From NCBI RefSeq assembly GCF_013618475.1, contig NZ_JABJVN010000012.1:43817-107816 (forward strand): a stretch of 64,000 nucleotides of DNA, read 5' to 3'. Shown one piece after another: positions 1 to 8,886 of this stretch. A program made the translations under genes and the position numbers. Under the pieces are notes generated by a model that saw nothing but the letters and a program-made list of their open reading frames with translations, was not told where the DNA came from and did not search any database. This stretch comes from Saccharibacillus deserti (GTDB taxonomy: Bacteria > Bacillota > Bacilli > Paenibacillales > Paenibacillaceae). Position 1 is the first letter of the stretch, and the number at the start of each line of letters is the position of its first letter.

Positions 1-1
1 C

Positions 2-1048
2 ACGCCTTCCGGCGGAGAAGCCAGCTGGGCGTTCTGGCCGATGGGCGGTCTGTGGCTGACTTCGCATCTGTGGGAACATTATTTGTTCACGGGCGATGAC
101 AAGTTCCTGCGGGAAGAAGCCTATCCGATTCTGCGCGAAGCGGCGTTCTTCGCCGTGGATTGGCTCGTGGAAGGACCCGAAGGCACACTGACGACCGCGC
201 CCTCGACTTCGCCGGAGAACAAGTTCCGTACGGCGGACGGAGAGCCGTGCAGCACCGCGTTCGGCTCGGCCATGGACTTGACCCTGATTCGCGACGTACT
301 GGAGCATGCCGTGGAGTCCGCCGGAATTCTGGGGTTTGCGGAATCCGAAGTGTCGGAATTCGCCGCGGCCTTGAAGCGTCTGCAGCCGCTGCGGATAGGC
401 TCCGATGGACGTCTGCTGGAATGGGGAACCGAATTGGAAGAACATGAGCCGGGCCATCGTCATGTCTCGCATCTGTATGGCGTCTATCCGGGGCGTTCGA
501 TCAACCGGGAAGAATCGCCGGAACTGCTTGAAGCGGCCCGGTCGTCGCTTGCGGCCCGTATCGAAAGCGGAGGCGGCCACACGGGCTGGAGCTGCGCGTG
601 GCTGATCAATTTGTATGCCCGCCTGCTGGACGGGGAAAGTGCCTATCGCTTCGTACACACGCTCCTGGCCCGCTCTACGCATCCCAATCTGTTCGACGAC
701 CACCCGCCGTTCCAGATCGACGGCAACTTTGGCGGAACGGCCGGCATCGCGGAGCTGCTGCTGCAGAGCCATCTGGGCGAGCTTCATCTGCTGCCGGCGC
801 TGCCCGAAGCCTGGCCGGACGGCTCCGTACGCGGGCTGCGCGCACGCGGGGGCTTTACCGTCGCGCTGGAATGGCGCGGCGGCCGGATCCGGTCGGCCGA
901 GATTGCGGCCGACCGCTCCACCGCGGTCCGACTGCGTACGGACCGCGCTTTCGAGGGCGCCCTGCCGGCTGCCGCGGGCGAGGCGGGGGCATTCGCCGGC
1001 GCTTTGACCTTTGCCGCCGGGCAGACCGTTCGCCTCGCCTTCGAGTAG
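2..1048 (+). CDS. GH95-type alpha-L-fucosidase, C-terminal part (5' end outside window)
   Basis: The reading frame is open from base 2, so the start lies upstream; 348 residues are visible. The frame begins with a [13 protein letters not shown] segment and carries [13 protein letters not shown] and [15 protein letters not shown], hallmarks of glycoside hydrolase family 95 (alpha-L-fucosidase/galactosidase, alpha/alpha barrel followed by a beta-sandwich tail). The product would remove terminal alpha-L-fucose or related sugars from plant xyloglucan-type side chains. No signal peptide can be judged because the N-terminus is missing. A GH1 gene follows after 116 bp on the same strand, so the two may be co-transcribed. 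The family call is firm; the exact substrate is inferred. Confidence 0.85.
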   Translation, partial: TPSGGEASWAFWPMGGLWLTSHLWEHYLFTGDDKFLREEAYPILREAAFFAVDWLVEGPEGTLTTAPSTSPENKFRTADGEPCSTAFGSAMDLTLIRDVLEHAVESAGILGFAESEVSEFAAALKRLQPLRIGSDGRLLEWGTELEEHEPGHRHVSHLYGVYPGRSINREESPELLEAARSSLAARIESGGGHTGWSCAWLINLYARLLDGESAYRFVHTLLARSTHPNLFDDHPPFQIDGNFGGTAGIAELLLQSHLGELHLLPALPEAWPDGSVRGLRARGGFTVALEWRGGRIRSAEIAADRSTAVRLRTDRAFEGALPAAAGEAGAFAGALTFAAGQTVRLAFE

Positions 1049-1164
1049 GCGAAGCGCCTTTGTCTGCGCGCTGAACGCCGCAGACCTCTTTTCTTATCGC
1101 CTGACCGAGCCTAGCGGGTCAGGGTCAAGACCACTTACATTCAACTTATGGAGGAACGACAACG

Positions 1165-2514
1165 ATGACGATTTTTCAATTTCCGAACGGCTTCAAATGG
1201 GGAACGGCCACGGCCGCTTATCAAATCGAAGGAGCCGCACAAGAAGGCGGACGCGGTCCGTCTATCTGGGATACGTTCTCCCATACGCCTGGCCGGGTCT
1301 ACAACGGCGATAACGGCGACGTCGCCTGCGACAGCTACCACCGCTACGAGGAAGATGTCGAGCTCATGAAAGAACTCGGTATCAATACCTACCGTTTCTC
1401 GATCTCCTGGTCGCGGATTATTCCGGACGGCGACGGCGAGATCAACCGGGAAGGCCTGGACTATTACCACCGTTTCGTCGACAAGCTGCTGGAAGCGGGC
1501 ATCGAGCCGTTCTGCACCCTTTACCATTGGGATCTGCCGCAGACGCTGCAGGACGTGGGAGGCTGGGAGAACCGGCGCACGATCGACGCTTTCGTCAAAT
1601 ACTCGGAAGTGATGTACCGCGAATTTTCCGGCAAGATCAAATCCTGGCTGACCTTCAACGAGCCTTGGTGCATCGCGTTCCTGTCCAACCTGATCGGCGT
1701 TCACGCGCCGGGCAAGCAGGATCTCCAGGTTGCTCTCAACGTGGCGCACAATCTGCTGGTGGCACACGGCAAATCCGTGTCCAAGTTCCGCGAGCTGGGT
1801 TCGGACGGCAAGATCGGGATCGCGCCGAACGTGGCCTGGGCCGTGCCGTATTCCAAAAGCGCGGAAGACCAGGGAGCCGCGGACCGAAATATCCAGGTGT
1901 TCTCCGACTGGTTCCTCGACCCGATCTACAAAGGCAGCTATCCGAAGCCGCTGTACGATTGGTTCGAGCAGTCCGGCCATGTGCCGCCGATCGAAGAAGG
2001 CGACATGGAAGCCATTGCGCAGCCTATCGACCATATCGGGATCAACTATTATGCGATGAGCGTCAACCGGTTCAAACCGGACGGCGGCTACTTGCAGATG
2101 GAAGAGGTAGACATGGGCTTGATCAAGACCGATATCGGCTGGCCGGTCGAGTCGAGAGGCCTGTACGAAGTCATTCATTATCTGCAAAAATACGGCAACA
2201 TCGATATCTACATCACGGAGAACGGGGCCTGCATCAACGACGATATCGTCAACGGCAAAATCAACGATACGCGCCGGATCTCCTATCTGCAGCAGCATAT
2301 TGCCCAGGTACACCGCGTCATTACGGACGGCATCAACCTCAAAGGATATATGGCCTGGTCGCTGATGGACAATTTCGAGTGGGCGGAAGGCTACCGGATG
2401 CGTTTCGGACTCGTGCACGTGGATTACCGTTCGCTGAAGCGGACACCGAAAGAAAGCTTCTACTGGTATCAAAACGTCGTGAAAAACAACTGGCTTGAGA
2501 CTCGCAGAGACTAG
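1165..2514 (+). CDS. GH1 beta-glucosidase
   Basis: This 449-residue protein has the normal length and layout of glycoside hydrolase family 1. It opens with the FPNGFKWGTATAAYQIEGA signature. The acid/base Glu lies in TFNEPW (E166) and the nucleophile Glu in YITENGA (E352); WSLMDNFEWAEGY forms the aglycone-side loop. There is no signal peptide, so it is an intracellular retaining beta-glucosidase or 6-phospho-type enzyme acting on imported di- and oligosaccharides. TATGGAGGAA sits in front of the ATG as a ribosome binding site. A dyad CTGACC/GGTCAG at 1101-1122 lies in the short gap after the GH95 gene. A strong terminator follows directly, so it is the last gene of its unit. Confidence 0.93.
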   Translation: MTIFQFPNGFKWGTATAAYQIEGAAQEGGRGPSIWDTFSHTPGRVYNGDNGDVACDSYHRYEEDVELMKELGINTYRFSISWSRIIPDGDGEINREGLDYYHRFVDKLLEAGIEPFCTLYHWDLPQTLQDVGGWENRRTIDAFVKYSEVMYREFSGKIKSWLTFNEPWCIAFLSNLIGVHAPGKQDLQVALNVAHNLLVAHGKSVSKFRELGSDGKIGIAPNVAWAVPYSKSAEDQGAADRNIQVFSDWFLDPIYKGSYPKPLYDWFEQSGHVPPIEEGDMEAIAQPIDHIGINYYAMSVNRFKPDGGYLQMEEVDMGLIKTDIGWPVESRGLYEVIHYLQKYGNIDIYITENGACINDDIVNGKINDTRRISYLQQHIAQVHRVITDGINLKGYMAWSLMDNFEWAEGYRMRFGLVHVDYRSLKRTPKESFYWYQNVVKNNWLETRRD

Positions 2515-2526
2515 GAGAGCAGCCCA

Positions 2527-2555
2527 AAAGACGCGGATTCCCGCGTCTTTTTTGT
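2527..2555 (+). terminator. Intrinsic terminator after GH1 gene
   Basis: Stem AGACGCGG / CCCGCGTCT with a 3-4-nt loop, followed by a run of six or more T. It closes the GH95-GH1 unit. Confidence 0.9.
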
Positions 2556-3054
2556 GTTTTTCGGGAGCATGAAAGGTTTAACACGCTGGACAAGAGTCCG
2601 GCGGAATCCGATATTTCTATACGGATCCAAGAAAGCGAAGCAGCCAACCGAATATAAAAAGCAAAATAAGTGTGAGAAATGTCACAGAAATGTCGAAGAG
2701 AACGCTATCATCTTGATGCATTCGCAGCGCGGGAGGTCGATAATAGGAGAAAGACGCAAAGGAGGCGGCATCCAGATCAGACAAAATGCGCAGATGAAGC
2801 ACAGGAGGCTTACGGCGGGCAAGAAAGATGTTTAGGATGAGTGCCGAAGATGTTATAAGGCTATAGAAGCCTATATAAAGGAAGAGAAAATTTAAATTTG
2901 AAATAAAGTGAGGTGGGAGAAGAACAATAGCCGGTTATGGAAGGGAAGCGGATAGGAAAAGAGCCTATTGAGATCTTTTTTAGGGCCTCCAAAAGGGGTT
3001 GACCTTGAATTAAGTGTTTTTCAAGACCCTACATCACGGTTTCTCGCCAATAGT
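2556..3054. other. Non-coding stretch upstream of the qox operon
   Basis: About 500 bases, purine-rich and lower in GC than the flanking genes. A 93-codon open frame exists at 2554-2835, but it is Lys/Arg-rich, has no convincing ribosome binding site and resembles no family, so it is not called. A short dyad CTTGAA/TTCAAG lies at 3004-3025. I see nothing else supportable. Confidence 0.5.
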
Positions 3055-3126
3055 TTGACATCTTTGTTAACAAAGTCAAAACTTTTCGAAAAAGCTGTTC
3101 ATTTCTGGTATCTTTAAGTGTAGAAT
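3055..3126 (+). promoter_or_regulatory. Probable qox promoter region with a perfect 14-bp palindrome
   Basis: TTGACA at 3055-3060 is followed immediately by the perfect palindrome CTTTGTTAACAAAG (3062-3075). A TTCATT-N17-TAGAAT pair (3098-3126) is a second possible sigma-A promoter just upstream of qoxA. The palindrome abuts a -35-like hexamer, where a repressor or redox regulator could bind. It resembles but does not match the Rex consensus, which has a 4-nt spacer, so the regulator is unknown. Confidence 0.5.
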
Positions 3127-3196
3127 CAAAGTTGCGTTTTAATGTATGAAATGCTTGTCGAATTTATTGAGCGTTCAGCAAAGAGAGGGGATCCAC

Positions 3197-4171
3197 ATGG
3201 GCAAAAAACGAAGATCGCTCGTTCGCGCAGCTTTCTCGGCCGTCATGCTCGTTATGACGATGCTGCTGCTCTCGGGATGCGCGGACTATATGGTCCTCGA
3301 TCCGAAGGGACCGATCGCCGCAAAGCAGTTGGACCTGATGATTATCACCGTTATTTTGTGCGCGATTATTATCGTGCCGGTGCTTGTCATTACGTTCGTC
3401 ATTGTTTGGCGCTATCGGGCCAGCAACAAGAAAGCCGACTACAAGCCGGAATGGGCACACAGCAACCTGCTGGAGACGATCTGGTGGGGAATTCCGATTG
3501 TCATCATTATCGTCCTCGCTATCATCACCGTGCGTTATACGCATGAACTCGAACCGGCCAAAGCCCTTGCAAGCGACAAGGAAGAAGTGACGATTCAGGT
3601 CGTGTCGCTGAACTGGAAATGGCTCTTCCTGTATCCGGAAGAAGGGATTGCGACGCTTAACACGATCACGATTCCGGAAGATCGTCCGGTACGTTTCGAA
3701 CTGACGGCCGATTCGCCGATGAACTCGTTCTGGATTCCGGAATTGGGCGGACAGATCTATGCGATGTCCGGTATGTCCATGGCGCTGCATCTGCAGGCCG
3801 ACGAGCCGGGAACCTACTTCGGTACGGCCGCGAACTTCACCGGCGAACACTTCGAGAACATGACATTCGACGTTCATGCCACGAGTGATGCCGACTACGA
3901 AAAGTGGATCGCCGAAGCGAAAGCGTCGCCGAACACGATCACGAAAGAATCGTACGAAGAAATGTCCAAGCCTACGGAATCGGAAGAACCGACCTTGTAC
4001 TCTTCGTTCCCTGAAGGCATTTACGAAAGTATCGTGACCAAGTACATGCACGAAGGTGCCGAGCTTCATCAGCACGGAAGCGCAGCTGAAGGCGAAGCGG
4101 AAGGTACGGCATCGGCGGATTCACAAGCGAACTCGGAAGAACACGATTCTTCTTCGCACAAAGGCCACTAA
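3197..4171 (+). CDS. qoxA: Cytochrome aa3 quinol oxidase subunit II
   Basis: This is subunit II of the heme-copper menaquinol oxidase that reduces O2 to water and pumps protons. An in-frame ATG lies at 3146, but the ATG at 3197 is preferred: AGAGAGGGG precedes it and it leads straight into a lipoprotein signal peptide ending in LLSGC. Two membrane helices follow (LDLMIITVILCAIIIVPVLVI and the region starting IWWGIPIVIII). Next comes the cupredoxin domain with NSFWIPELGGQIYAMSGM. The CuA cysteines of cytochrome c oxidases are absent, as expected for a quinol oxidase. The C-terminal tail is unusually His, Glu and Ser rich, ending SHKGH. First gene of qoxABCD. Confidence 0.94.
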   Translation: MGKKRRSLVRAAFSAVMLVMTMLLLSGCADYMVLDPKGPIAAKQLDLMIITVILCAIIIVPVLVITFVIVWRYRASNKKADYKPEWAHSNLLETIWWGIPIVIIIVLAIITVRYTHELEPAKALASDKEEVTIQVVSLNWKWLFLYPEEGIATLNTITIPEDRPVRFELTADSPMNSFWIPELGGQIYAMSGMSMALHLQADEPGTYFGTAANFTGEHFENMTFDVHATSDADYEKWIAEAKASPNTITKESYEEMSKPTESEEPTLYSSFPEGIYESIVTKYMHEGAELHQHGSAAEGEAEGTASADSQANSEEHDSSSHKGH

Positions 4172-4232
4172 GATCCGGTTCTAGACCGGATCGGCTGATC
4201 CGAACAATCAATGCAACGAAAGGAGCTCCCTA

Positions 4233-6206
4233 ATGCTCGAGAAAATCAAAGAGTTCGCATCCGAGTTTTTTGTAACGGGCGACCCGCTCATCTACGGCGC
4301 GGACGCATCTATCGTTCTGGCGACGCTCGGGATCGTATTCGTACTGACGTACTTCAAAAAATGGGGCTGGCTCTGGAAAGACTGGCTTACGACCGTCGAC
4401 CATAAAAAGATCGGGATTATGTATATCCTGGCCGCGATCGTCATGCTGTTCCGCGGCGGCGTCGATGCCGTTATGATGCGAACCCAGTTGGCTTTCCCGG
4501 ATCTGAACTTCCTGGAAGCCGACCACTATAACCAAATCTTTACGACGCACGGCGTTGTCATGATCTTCTTCATGGCCATGCCGCTGATGTTCGGTCTGTT
4601 TAATATCGTGGTGCCGCTGCAGATCGGCGCGCGCGACGTCGCTTTTCCTTTCCTGAACTCGCTAAGCTTCTGGCTGTTCTTCGCCGGCGCGATGCTGTTC
4701 AACCTGTCGTTCGTTATCGGCGGTTCGCCCGATTCCGGCTGGCTCGCCTATCCGCCGCTCTCCGGTGCGCAGTTTAACCCGGGCGTCGGACAGAACTTCT
4801 ATATCTGGGGGATTCAGATCTCCGGTATCGGCTCGCTCGCGTCCGGTATCAACTTTATCGTTACGATTCTCAAGATGCGCGCTCCGGGCATGACGATGAT
4901 GAAAATGCCGATGTTCACCTGGTCGGTATTCGCCGCTTCGACGACGATCATCTTCGCTTTCCCGATCCTCACCATCACCATGCTGCTGCTGTTTATGGAC
5001 CGCTTCTTCGGCGCCCATTTCTTCACGCTTGACGGCGGCGGCAACCCGATGATGTATATCAACCTCATCTGGATGTGGGGTCACCCGGAAGTGTATATCG
5101 TCGTTCTGCCGGCTTTCGGCGTCTTCTCCGAAACGGTTGCGACCTTCGCGAGAAAGCGGCTGTTCGGTTACGTGTCGATGGTATTCGCCATGGTGATCAT
5201 CAGTATCATTTCGTTCTTCACCTGGGCCCACCACTTCTTCACCATGGGCTCCGGCGCAAACGTCAATTCCTTCTTCGCGGTTTCGACGATGATTATCGCG
5301 ATTCCTACCGGGGTCAAGATATTCAACTGGCTGTTTACCATGTACAAGGGCAGGATCAGCTTCCCGACTCCGATGATGTGGACGATCGCGTTCATACCGG
5401 CATTCGTTGTCGGCGGGATGACGGGGGTTATGCTGTCGGTTGCACCGGCGGACTTCCAGTTCCACAACAGTTACTTCCTGATTGCCCACTTCCACCAAGT
5501 ACTGATCGGCGGCGTGGTATTCGGTTACTTCGCGGGCCTGTACTACTGGTGGCCGAAGATGTTCGGCTTCAAGCTGAACGAGTACCTCGGCAAATGGGCA
5601 TTCTGGTTCTGGAACATCGGTTTCTACGTCTGCTTTATGCCGCAGTACCTCGTCGGTCTCGACGGGATGACCCGGCGGATCAGCGTATTCAAAGACCCGG
5701 ACTGGCAGGGGCTCAACGTTCTTTCGACGATGGGCGCTTACCTGATGGGTATCGCTTTCCTGTTCCAGGTCGCTCAGATCGTCTACAGCATCTTCCGTCA
5801 CGAGAAAGACACGACGGGCGATATCTGGGATGCTCGTACGCTTGAGTTTTCGATTCCTTCCCCGGCGCCGGAATACAACTTCGCGGTCATTCCGCAGGTT
5901 CACAGCCGCGACGAGTGGTGGGAAGAGAAAGAACGCCGTGCGAGAGGCGAGAAGCCTTGGGATCTCGGACCGATCGAACCGATTCATATGCCGAAGAATT
6001 CGGCAATCGGGCCGATCATGGGAGCCTTCTGGTTTGTTGCCGGTTTCGGTCTCGTCTTCCACTGGCTGTGGATGGCCATTCCTGGCCTGCTGGGCGTATT
6101 CATCTGTATGTACGCTCGTTCCTTCAGCGCCCACAAAGCGGAATACTATATTCCGGTTGACGAAATTGAACGAACTGAAGCTAAGTTAAGAGGGGGCGCG
6201 GTATAA
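4233..6206 (+). CDS. qoxB: Cytochrome aa3 quinol oxidase subunit I
   Basis: This 657-residue catalytic subunit has about 14-15 membrane helices and binds low-spin heme, high-spin heme and CuB. Visible signatures include TTHGVVMIFFMAMP (heme ligand region), WMWGHPEVYI (CuB His and the His-Tyr cross-link), AHHFFTMG, and NSYFLIAHFHQVLIGG (heme ligands). AAAGGAG lies in front of the ATG, 61 bp after qoxA. The stop overlaps the qoxC start as TAATG. Length and motif order match Bacillus QoxB; cytochrome c oxidase subunit I is less likely because its partner subunit lacks CuA. Confidence 0.96.
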   Translation: MLEKIKEFASEFFVTGDPLIYGADASIVLATLGIVFVLTYFKKWGWLWKDWLTTVDHKKIGIMYILAAIVMLFRGGVDAVMMRTQLAFPDLNFLEADHYNQIFTTHGVVMIFFMAMPLMFGLFNIVVPLQIGARDVAFPFLNSLSFWLFFAGAMLFNLSFVIGGSPDSGWLAYPPLSGAQFNPGVGQNFYIWGIQISGIGSLASGINFIVTILKMRAPGMTMMKMPMFTWSVFAASTTIIFAFPILTITMLLLFMDRFFGAHFFTLDGGGNPMMYINLIWMWGHPEVYIVVLPAFGVFSETVATFARKRLFGYVSMVFAMVIISIISFFTWAHHFFTMGSGANVNSFFAVSTMIIAIPTGVKIFNWLFTMYKGRISFPTPMMWTIAFIPAFVVGGMTGVMLSVAPADFQFHNSYFLIAHFHQVLIGGVVFGYFAGLYYWWPKMFGFKLNEYLGKWAFWFWNIGFYVCFMPQYLVGLDGMTRRISVFKDPDWQGLNVLSTMGAYLMGIAFLFQVAQIVYSIFRHEKDTTGDIWDARTLEFSIPSPAPEYNFAVIPQVHSRDEWWEEKERRARGEKPWDLGPIEPIHMPKNSAIGPIMGAFWFVAGFGLVFHWLWMAIPGLLGVFICMYARSFSAHKAEYYIPVDEIERTEAKLRGGAV

Positions 6207-6820
6207 TGGCACAGTCTCCGGCACACGGCACGGATCATCACCATCACGCTGCGGGTCATCATGATCCGCAGGATATCAAACTGCTCGGTTTCTGGATATT
6301 CCTCGTAACCGACGTTATCTTGTTCGCAACGCTGTTTGCGACATTCATCGTTCTTCGCGGCGGTACGGACGGCGGTCCGACCGGCGCGGAACTGCTGGAG
6401 ATTAACGGGATCATCATTTCGACATTCCTGCTCCTGACCAGTAGTTTTACAAGCGGCGTGGCCGTATTGGCCATGCATCAGCACAAAATCAAGCAGATGA
6501 TTATCTGGCTTGTGATTACCGGATTACTCGGGGCAGGCTTCCTGTACCTCGAAGTCAACGAGTTCCTGCATTTGATCCATGAAGGCGCGACGCTGCAAAC
6601 CAGCGCGTTCTGGTCGGCATTCTTCACGCTCGTCGGCACGCACGGTGTGCACGTTACCGTGGGTATCGGTTGGATGATCGCGATCATCATTCAGATCGTT
6701 CGCCGCGGTCTGACCGACGATACCAAAGGCAAAGTTACGGTATTCAGCTTGTACTGGCACTTCTTGGACGCGGTCTGGATCTTCCTGCTCTCGATCGTGT
6801 ACCTGATGGAGGTGATGTAA
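6206..6820 (+). CDS. qoxC: Cytochrome aa3 quinol oxidase subunit III
   Basis: A 204-residue integral membrane subunit III with five helices after a soluble N-terminus. LGFWIFLVTDVILFATLFATF and GTHGVHVTVGIGWM are typical of the heme-copper oxidase subunit III family. Translation is coupled to qoxB through the TAATG overlap, with AGAGGGGG upstream. The N-terminal 20 residues are strikingly His-rich (HGTDHHHHAAGHHD), more than I recall for the Bacillus protein. It stabilises subunit I and the oxygen and proton pathways. Confidence 0.94.
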   Translation: MAQSPAHGTDHHHHAAGHHDPQDIKLLGFWIFLVTDVILFATLFATFIVLRGGTDGGPTGAELLEINGIIISTFLLLTSSFTSGVAVLAMHQHKIKQMIIWLVITGLLGAGFLYLEVNEFLHLIHEGATLQTSAFWSAFFTLVGTHGVHVTVGIGWMIAIIIQIVRRGLTDDTKGKVTVFSLYWHFLDAVWIFLLSIVYLMEVM

Positions 6821-6821
6821 G

Positions 6822-7166
6822 ATGGCGGATCACAACAACACGCATAACAGCCACGGTGGGGATCGTCACGAGCACGGTTCGCTCAAATCCTACATCATCG
6901 GTTATATCATTTCGATCGTTCTGACGATCATTCCGCTCGTTGTCGTCCTGAACGACATGATGGGCCGTACGGCGACCCTCGCGGTTATCATGGTAACGGC
7001 AACCCTGCAGTTTCTGGTTCAGCTGATCTTCTTCATGCACATTCGCGACGGAGAGCAGCCTCGTTGGAACCTGATCACGTTGATTTTCGGGGTTCTGATT
7101 CTGCTGACGATCGTAGTCGGCTCGATCTGGATCATGGGCAACAACTCGATCGGCATGAAAATGTAG
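6822..7166 (+). CDS. qoxD: Cytochrome aa3 quinol oxidase subunit IV
   Basis: A 114-residue, three-helix protein of the bacterial oxidase subunit IV family (cytochrome o/aa3 type), one base after the qoxC stop. SYIIGYIISIVLTIIPL, TLQFLVQLIFFMHI and LLTIVVGSIWIM are the helices. The N-terminal segment is His-rich (DHNNTHNSHGGDRHEHG), echoing qoxA and qoxC. It completes the operon and a terminator follows. Confidence 0.93.
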   Translation: MADHNNTHNSHGGDRHEHGSLKSYIIGYIISIVLTIIPLVVVLNDMMGRTATLAVIMVTATLQFLVQLIFFMHIRDGEQPRWNLITLIFGVLILLTIVVGSIWIMGNNSIGMKM

Positions 7167-7178
7167 ACAGGAAATTTG

Positions 7179-7211
7179 AAAAAGAGTCCGCTTCGGCGGA
7201 CTCTTTTTTTG
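7179..7211 (+). terminator. Terminator closing qoxABCD
   Basis: AAAGAGTCCGC-TTCG-GCGGACTCTTT, an 11-bp stem with a UUCG loop, flanked by A and T runs on either side. It can serve both qoxD and the convergent GH43 gene, whose stop is only a few bases away. Confidence 0.92.
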
Positions 7212-7212
7212 T

Positions 7213-8715
7213 TTATACATATTCGCATATAAATTGGGTAAATTCCGCCGATACGTCTTGGCCTACCGCATACAAGCCGATCAGGACTCCGGTGAAACCG
7301 CCCGCGACCTCCGACGAGAGATAGCGGGTCTGAGCCGTGCCCAGCGGGATTTCCCGGCCGTCTTCGACAAGGAAGAAATGATAGCGTTCGTGCCCGGAGC
7401 GGATCAGCAGCCGAACGGCTCCTTCGCGGCCCAGCTTGATCTCTTGTTCGACGGACTTGACGTCGCCGATATTCAGGCGCTTGATGACGGATCTGCTGCC
7501 GTCGGCGCCGCTGCGGATAGCCAGGTCGTAGTGATGGTTCTCGTCCATATAGAGGGTGATCCCGGCTTCGCCTTCCTCACGGGCGGACAGAAGAACTTCG
7601 CAGGCGATCGTCGCATCGAAGTCTTTTTGCCGCAAAGCGATAAAGGTCGGCGAAGCCGGCTCATCCAAAGCGACGTCCGTGCCGTGCAGCAGCAGCCGAT
7701 CGTTTTGCAACTTATAATTAGACTTTTCCGGATGCCTCAGATAACACCAGTCCAGCGCCCAATCCGTATTTTCGAACGTATCGAGCTTCTTCCCCCGCTG
7801 GCGTACCGTTTCGGGGATCCGGTCGGTCGTGAACAGGGTCAGCGTCAATCCGTCGTGTCCCGCGGTAAACCAGCCGTCTTCGCCGAACGTAACCGGAGTG
7901 AGAAAGACCTCGCGTCCCAGATGATGATAAGTCAGCCAGCGGCCGATCTGCCGGAAACCCAGGTGCAGCATCCACCAATGGCCGTTCCCGTCCTGCACCA
8001 AATCGCCGTGTCCGACGCCCTGAAGTTCGTAGCCGCCCAAATTGCGATTGGTGAGCACGGGATTGTGCGGGTACGCTTCGAACGGGCCGGACAGCCGATC
8101 GCCCCGGGCGTACACGACCATATGTCCGTATTCCGTTCCGCCTTCGGCGGCCATCAGATAATAGCGTCCGTCGATTTTGTACAGATGCGGGCTTTCCAGG
8201 TAACGTCCGCCCGTTCCCTGCCAGATCGAACGGCTCGGCGAACGTTTGGCTCCCGTGGAGATATTGATCTCGCACTGTACCACGCCGCCGATTCCGTCGT
8301 CGCCCGTTCCGTTGCTCATAAAAAATGCTTTTCCATCTTCAAAGTACAGGTCCGGATCGATGCCGCCCTGGTCGACGTAGACGGGTTCGGACCATTCGCT
8401 GTAAATATCGTCGGTCCAGACATAGAAGTTCTGACGCGTCGTATCATTGGTGGTGGTCATGTAGAATCGTCCCGCATGATACCGGATCGTCGGAGCGAAT
8501 ACGCCGCCGGAACTGTTGACGCCGCCGAGCTGCACCTGGCTCTCCCGGGTGAGACAGTGACCGATCTGCGTCCAGTTGATCAAATCTTGGCTCTCGAACA
8601 GCGGAACGCCGGGGAAATACTGAAACGAACTGCATACGAGATAATAGGTATCTTCGACCTTGCATACGCTGGGATCGGGGTAAAAGCCTTTGATGACCGG
8701 ATTGCTGTATTTCAT
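7213..8715 (-). CDS. GH43 beta-xylosidase / alpha-L-arabinofuranosidase
   Basis: A 500-residue, two-domain GH43 enzyme of the XynB-like type. The N-terminal five-bladed propeller shows FYPDPSV with the base Asp (D14), DPDLYFEDGKAFFM (pKa-modulating Asp region) and ESPHLYKIDGRYYLM (acid Glu). A C-terminal beta-sandwich of about 190 residues follows. It has no signal peptide and so cleaves imported xylo- or arabinoxylo-oligosaccharides. AAAGGAG with 7-nt spacing supports the start. It is divergent from an ArsR-type regulator gene, which probably controls it, and it pairs functionally with xylAB in this window. Confidence 0.92.
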   Translation of the reverse strand: MKYSNPVIKGFYPDPSVCKVEDTYYLVCSSFQYFPGVPLFESQDLINWTQIGHCLTRESQVQLGGVNSSGGVFAPTIRYHAGRFYMTTTNDTTRQNFYVWTDDIYSEWSEPVYVDQGGIDPDLYFEDGKAFFMSNGTGDDGIGGVVQCEINISTGAKRSPSRSIWQGTGGRYLESPHLYKIDGRYYLMAAEGGTEYGHMVVYARGDRLSGPFEAYPHNPVLTNRNLGGYELQGVGHGDLVQDGNGHWWMLHLGFRQIGRWLTYHHLGREVFLTPVTFGEDGWFTAGHDGLTLTLFTTDRIPETVRQRGKKLDTFENTDWALDWCYLRHPEKSNYKLQNDRLLLHGTDVALDEPASPTFIALRQKDFDATIACEVLLSAREEGEAGITLYMDENHHYDLAIRSGADGSRSVIKRLNIGDVKSVEQEIKLGREGAVRLLIRSGHERYHFFLVEDGREIPLGTAQTRYLSSEVAGGFTGVLIGLYAVGQDVSAEFTQFICEYV

Positions 8716-8886
8716 AGGAGGCTCCTTTGCTGAATTCGCTTTTTTGTGAATCGGCTAACTTATTGAATCTAAGCAAATTAAACATGATCCGCACGATCTT
8801 TACAATATGATAAAGTGAAAAAGAGAATCGAAATCCGTTGAATGAATATGAAGGTGATTTCAAGTTCCGATGGAGGGAGACGGCGT

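Noticed and set aside
2554..2835. 93-codon open frame in the gap before qox
   Set aside because: Its start lies in the GH1 terminator region, it is Lys/Arg-rich without a binding site, and its composition is unlike neighbouring genes.
3062..3075. Rex operator upstream of qox
   Set aside because: Rex sites have TTGTGAA or TTGTTAA half sites separated by four bases; here the halves abut.
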